Below are positions 5,978-8,666 of a stretch of DNA of 8,666 nucleotides, piece after piece. Source of the stretch: Chloroflexota bacterium (GTDB taxonomy: Bacteria > Chloroflexota > Limnocylindria > QHBO01); contig JAGXHP010000104.1 in the NCBI GenBank assembly GCA_024636135.1, positions 1 to 8,666 on the forward strand, in the 5' to 3' direction. The position numbers and the translations under genes were made by a program. The notes under the pieces were generated by a model. It saw only the letters and a program-made list of their open reading frames with translations, was not told the origin of the DNA and did not search any database. Each line of letters starts with the position of its first letter. Within the stretch, counting starts at the first letter, position 1.

Positions 5978-5982
5978 GACGA

Positions 5983-6013
5983 GAAGAGGCCCGGCACCGG
6001 GCCGGGCCTCTTC
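5983..6013. terminator. Perfect 13-bp hairpin between convergent genes, likely bidirectional terminator
   Basis: GAAGAGGCCCGGC (5983-5995) and GCCGGGCCTCTTC (6001-6013) are exact reverse complements around the loop ACCGG. The hairpin lies 5 nt after the 54-residue gene and 24 nt beyond the stop of the minus-strand nuclease gene. The stem is very stable, but no T-tract follows on either strand, only short CTCTTC runs within the arms. A terminator acting on both convergent transcripts is the natural reading. Confidence 0.7.
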
Positions 6014-6037
6014 GGGCGATGTGATCCCCGCGACGCC

Positions 6038-8666
6038 CTACGGCTTGTGGACCTTGATCTGGCCGTTCCGAATCGCCTGCGGGGCCTCGTTGTCAAACAC
6101 CACGTCGCCCGTGGCGAGATGCCAGATGCGCATCCGGAGGCGGTCGGGGCCATCGGTCACCGAGACCTCGAACCCGTAACCGCTGGCTCCGTTCACCGTC
6201 CCGGTCCCCGCGTAGCGAGCTGCCGACCCGTCGGGCTCGGCAACCAACCACGTGACGCTGCTCGATGCGAACGCCATGTCGGGGAGTGTGAACAGGGTGT
6301 CGCCGCTCGGAGCCAGCGCCTTGCCGGCGTACTGGGCCGACAGCTCGAACGAGGCAATCCCGCTTCCGGTCGTGATGCGTCCCCCGCCGGTGACCTTCGA
6401 GTGCAACTGGAGGTCGAGGCCCACGATCACCGGGTCGTGGTCCGATGAGCGATACGGGTCCGGCGCGTAGAGCGTCGTCTGATGGTTGGCCGACTTGAAC
6501 TCGGTGTTGTAGTCCAGCACCGGTGGCTCGTCAGTGTTGATGTGCCATGGCGCCGCGTCGGTCACCTGCGCCGCGAACGAGGGCGTCGCCTGTGCATGGT
6601 CGAGGTACCCGGAGGCACCCTGGAACACATACGTGTAGGCCTCAGGGCCCTCGAGCTCCCACAGGAGATCGGTGAAGCCCGCGTCGTCCAGCGCCGCGAT
6701 CGGCGTCTCCATTGCATAGCTGTTGAGGTCGCCGATGATCACCGCGTCCGGATCACCCGAGCCGGTCGGATCGGCCAGGACCCAGTCCGCCAGGGCAGCG
6801 GCGGCCGCGGTGCGTGTGCCGTTGCAGTTGCCGCCCAGGTGATCCGGCTGGTCATCACCGGTCCCGCAGCCCGAGCCCTTCGACTTGAGATGGTTGACGG
6901 CCACCGTGAAGACCGCTCCGCTCGAGGTCTCCGTGAACGTCTGGGCCAGTGCCGGACGGTTCCGGGTGTCGTCGAACCTCGGATCGATGCTCGAGTCGAG
7001 GATCGCGTAGGCGCCCGTCGGCGTCACCGCGGCCGGCTGGAAGATGATCGCGACCGCGATCGCGTCGGTGCCGATGACGCCGGTCTCGACGTAGTCGTAC
7101 GTCCCGGCGCCGACGACGTCGTTCAGGCCGGCGACGAGAGTCTCGATGGCGGGCACACCATCCGCCCCGTCATTCTCGATCTCCATGAGGCCGACCACTT
7201 CGGCGTCCATCGCCGTGATGGCGGCCACGATCTTGTCGTGCTGTCGGGTGAACTCCGTCGGCGTGTTTGCGCCGCGGGCTGTCGGGAAGCCCCCGCCCAC
7301 GCCATCGCCGTTGAAATAGTTCAGGACGTTGAATGCCGCGACCTGGATGTCACCACCGACATCCGGGGGGCTGACCGGGCGTGCGGCTGCGCCATCGAAG
7401 GTGACGTCGACGACCGGCTGGAGCCGATACGTCCCGAATCCCTCGTGGACGATTGCCGTCAGGTTCGCAACCGTCGACCCGGTTCGGAGGGTATTCGCGG
7501 CGGACAGGCCGCCGGTCGGGTACCGCGTCGGGTCGGCGTTCTGGGATGTGTTCGCATCGTCCAGGACGATGCGCGTCCGCGCGTTGAGATCCTGGACTGC
7601 CAGGGCATCGCCTCCGGGGTCGGCCGCATGCGTGCCCTGGAACTGGCGCCCCGTGGAGCTGAGAACCACCTCGCCGAATCGGCCGAGCGAGAAGTTCTCG
7701 GTCACCGTCATGGTCTGGCTGAAGCTGGCGAGCATGCCCTCCCAGCGCTCCCAGTCGCCGATCGTCGCGACGGGCAGCGTGATCGCCGCCGGCGTGACCG
7801 ACGCACCCGAGTCGCAGACCGTCACATTGGCGACCTGGTCGATCTGGGTCAGGTTGCTGAACTCCGTCGCGCGTCCGGTGACGCTGACGACATCGCCGGG
7901 GACGACGTCGGTCGCCGAATGGAAGACGAAGATGCCCTCGGACGTCAGCGGGTCCGCATCGGCATCGGCATCCTCCTCCTGGACGAAGAAGCCGCGGAGG
8001 GTCGGGCTGGATCCCTGGTAGTCCCCGACCACCACGCCGTTGATCGTGACCGTCGTGCCGGAGATCGGGGAGCTGGTGCCGGAACCCTGCACCTCGTGAA
8101 TCAGGCGCGTGGCGGGCGTGCAGACGACGCCGACGGTGAAGGCAAACGACGCGTCGGCCGCCATGTTGTCGGGCGGATCGGCGGCATCCTGGTCGGTGAC
8201 GGCGGCCGCGAAGATGTCCACGTCACACGTGTCGCCGTTCACGAAATCGGTGTCGGGGTCGAGGGTGAAGGTCGTCGGGCCACCGGTCACGGTCGCCGTG
8301 TGCACGCCGCTCGTGCCGCAACCGATCGCAAACCAGTCGCCGGACACATTCACGGCCTCGCTGAAGGTGACCGTCAGGTTGGCGTTCTTCGCGATGCCGG
8401 ATGCGCCATTGGTGGGCACCGTCGAGCTCACCGATGGCGCAGTGTCGCCGTCCGTCACCGAGTGCGTGCCGAGTCCGCCAAAGACGTCGGTCGCGTAACC
8501 GTCCCACTCGACGGCCGGATCAAAGGCGTCGGCGCCATTGGTGTCGCCGGCCTCGATCGCGGTCTTGCGCCGAAGCGTGTTGTCGGCGGTGCTCGTGAGG
8601 CCCGAGCCCCACTCGGTCCCGGGATCGAAGCCGATCTGGCCGATGACGTCGAGGACGGTCGTCCCC
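6038..8666 (-). CDS. ExeM/NucH-type extracellular nuclease, multidomain, 5'-truncated by window edge
   Basis: The frame is open to the window's right edge (first full codon at 8665), so 875 C-terminal residues are visible and the signal peptide is missing. Visible residues 1-66 end a lamin-tail-like domain, with the typical 'EWGSGLTSTADNTLRRK' and 'VEWDGYATD'. Residues about 76-180 form a Big_5/SbsA-type Ig domain ('VPTNGASGIAKNANLTVTFS'). About 180-430 is an OB-fold region ('GTTVTINGVVVGDYQ', 'DVVSVTGRATEF'). About 440-752 is an endonuclease/exonuclease/phosphatase domain. Its metal and catalytic motifs are all present: 'AAFNVLNYF' (Asn446), 'MEIEND' (Glu495), 'VNHLKSKG' (His592), 'IIGDLNSY' (Asp646, Asn648), 'YLDHA' (Asp689/His690) and 'SSDHDP' (Asp742, His743). 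The last 120 residues ('KVTGGGRI' to 'VVFDNEAPQAI') resemble the post-COAP-1 tail domain. It is predicted to degrade extracellular DNA. No sortase motif is seen at the C-terminus. Confidence 0.9.
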   Translation of the reverse strand, partial: GTTVLDVIGQIGFDPGTEWGSGLTSTADNTLRRKTAIEAGDTNGADAFDPAVEWDGYATDVFGGLGTHSVTDGDTAPSVSSTVPTNGASGIAKNANLTVTFSEAVNVSGDWFAIGCGTSGVHTATVTGGPTTFTLDPDTDFVNGDTCDVDIFAAAVTDQDAADPPDNMAADASFAFTVGVVCTPATRLIHEVQGSGTSSPISGTTVTINGVVVGDYQGSSPTLRGFFVQEEDADADADPLTSEGIFVFHSATDVVPGDVVSVTGRATEFSNLTQIDQVANVTVCDSGASVTPAAITLPVATIGDWERWEGMLASFSQTMTVTENFSLGRFGEVVLSSTGRQFQGTHAADPGGDALAVQDLNARTRIVLDDANTSQNADPTRYPTGGLSAANTLRTGSTVANLTAIVHEGFGTYRLQPVVDVTFDGAAARPVSPPDVGGDIQVAAFNVLNYFNGDGVGGGFPTARGANTPTEFTRQHDKIVAAITAMDAEVVGLMEIENDGADGVPAIETLVAGLNDVVGAGTYDYVETGVIGTDAIAVAIIFQPAAVTPTGAYAILDSSIDPRFDDTRNRPALAQTFTETSSGAVFTVAVNHLKSKGSGCGTGDDQPDHLGGNCNGTRTAAAAALADWVLADPTGSGDPDAVIIGDLNSYAMETPIAALDDAGFTDLLWELEGPEAYTYVFQGASGYLDHAQATPSFAAQVTDAAPWHINTDEPPVLDYNTEFKSANHQTTLYAPDPYRSSDHDPVIVGLDLQLHSKVTGGGRITTGSGIASFELSAQYAGKALAPSGDTLFTLPDMAFASSSVTWLVAEPDGSAARYAGTGTVNGASGYGFEVSVTDGPDRLRMRIWHLATGDVVFDNEAPQAIRNGQIKVHKP

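Noticed and set aside
5794..6024. 76-codon plus-strand frame overlapping the small gene
   Set aside because: It reads through the perfect terminator-like hairpin and has Arg/Ala/His-rich shadow composition. The overlapping 54-codon frame fits the hairpin better.
7950..7975. Short repeated GCATCG units in the nuclease gene
   Set aside because: They encode an Asp-Ala run within one domain. This is a brief codon repeat rather than a CRISPR or mobile element.
7329..8021. 230-codon plus-strand open frame opposite the nuclease
   Set aside because: It is antisense to conserved nuclease domains, with Ser/Thr/Val-rich low-complexity composition and no motif.

Overview
The window is GC-rich bacterial DNA (roughly two-thirds G+C by eye) with tightly packed genes and very short intergenic gaps. 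The gene set suggests a free-living, high-GC, probably aerobic or facultative soil or freshwater bacterium: a membrane molybdopterin oxidoreductase, tryptophanase, a DUF427 protein, a split-barrel flavin or F420-type protein next to a MenA-like prenyltransferase, and a secreted ExeM/NucH nuclease. Chloroflexota (Limnocylindria-like) or a deep Actinomycetota lineage are reasonable guesses, but no marker gene here settles it. No tRNA, rRNA, CRISPR array, transposase or phage gene was seen.

Layout from left to right: (1) the 3' part of a plus-strand membrane-anchored, sulfite-oxidase-type molybdopterin oxidoreductase (2-757). (2) A convergent minus-strand tryptophanase, tnaA (765-2144). (3) Divergent from tnaA, a plus-strand two-pass membrane protein of unknown function (2233-3195). 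(4) A plus-strand DUF427 protein (3307-3807) preceded by two tandem palindromes. (5) An unusual 19-bp A+T-rich perfect palindrome in the 41-nt gap between convergent genes. (6) A minus-strand, translationally coupled pair: a split-barrel PPOX-family protein (5225-5710), then a fusion of a second split-barrel-like domain with a MenA/UbiA-type membrane prenyltransferase (3849-5222). (7) Divergent from these, a 54-residue Pro/Asp/Glu-rich small protein (5813-5977), followed by a long perfect hairpin. (8) The large 3' part of a minus-strand, secreted multidomain ExeM/NucH-type nuclease (6038 to beyond 8666).

Most genes look like single transcription units. The one clear operon is PPOX protein -> PPOX-UbiA fusion, where stop and start overlap as TGATG. 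It is the most unusual content, because a soluble flavin or F420 split barrel is both encoded beside and apparently fused to a quinone-type prenyltransferase. All three convergent gene junctions carry an inverted repeat. None has a clear T-tract, which may be this genome's way of ending convergent transcripts.
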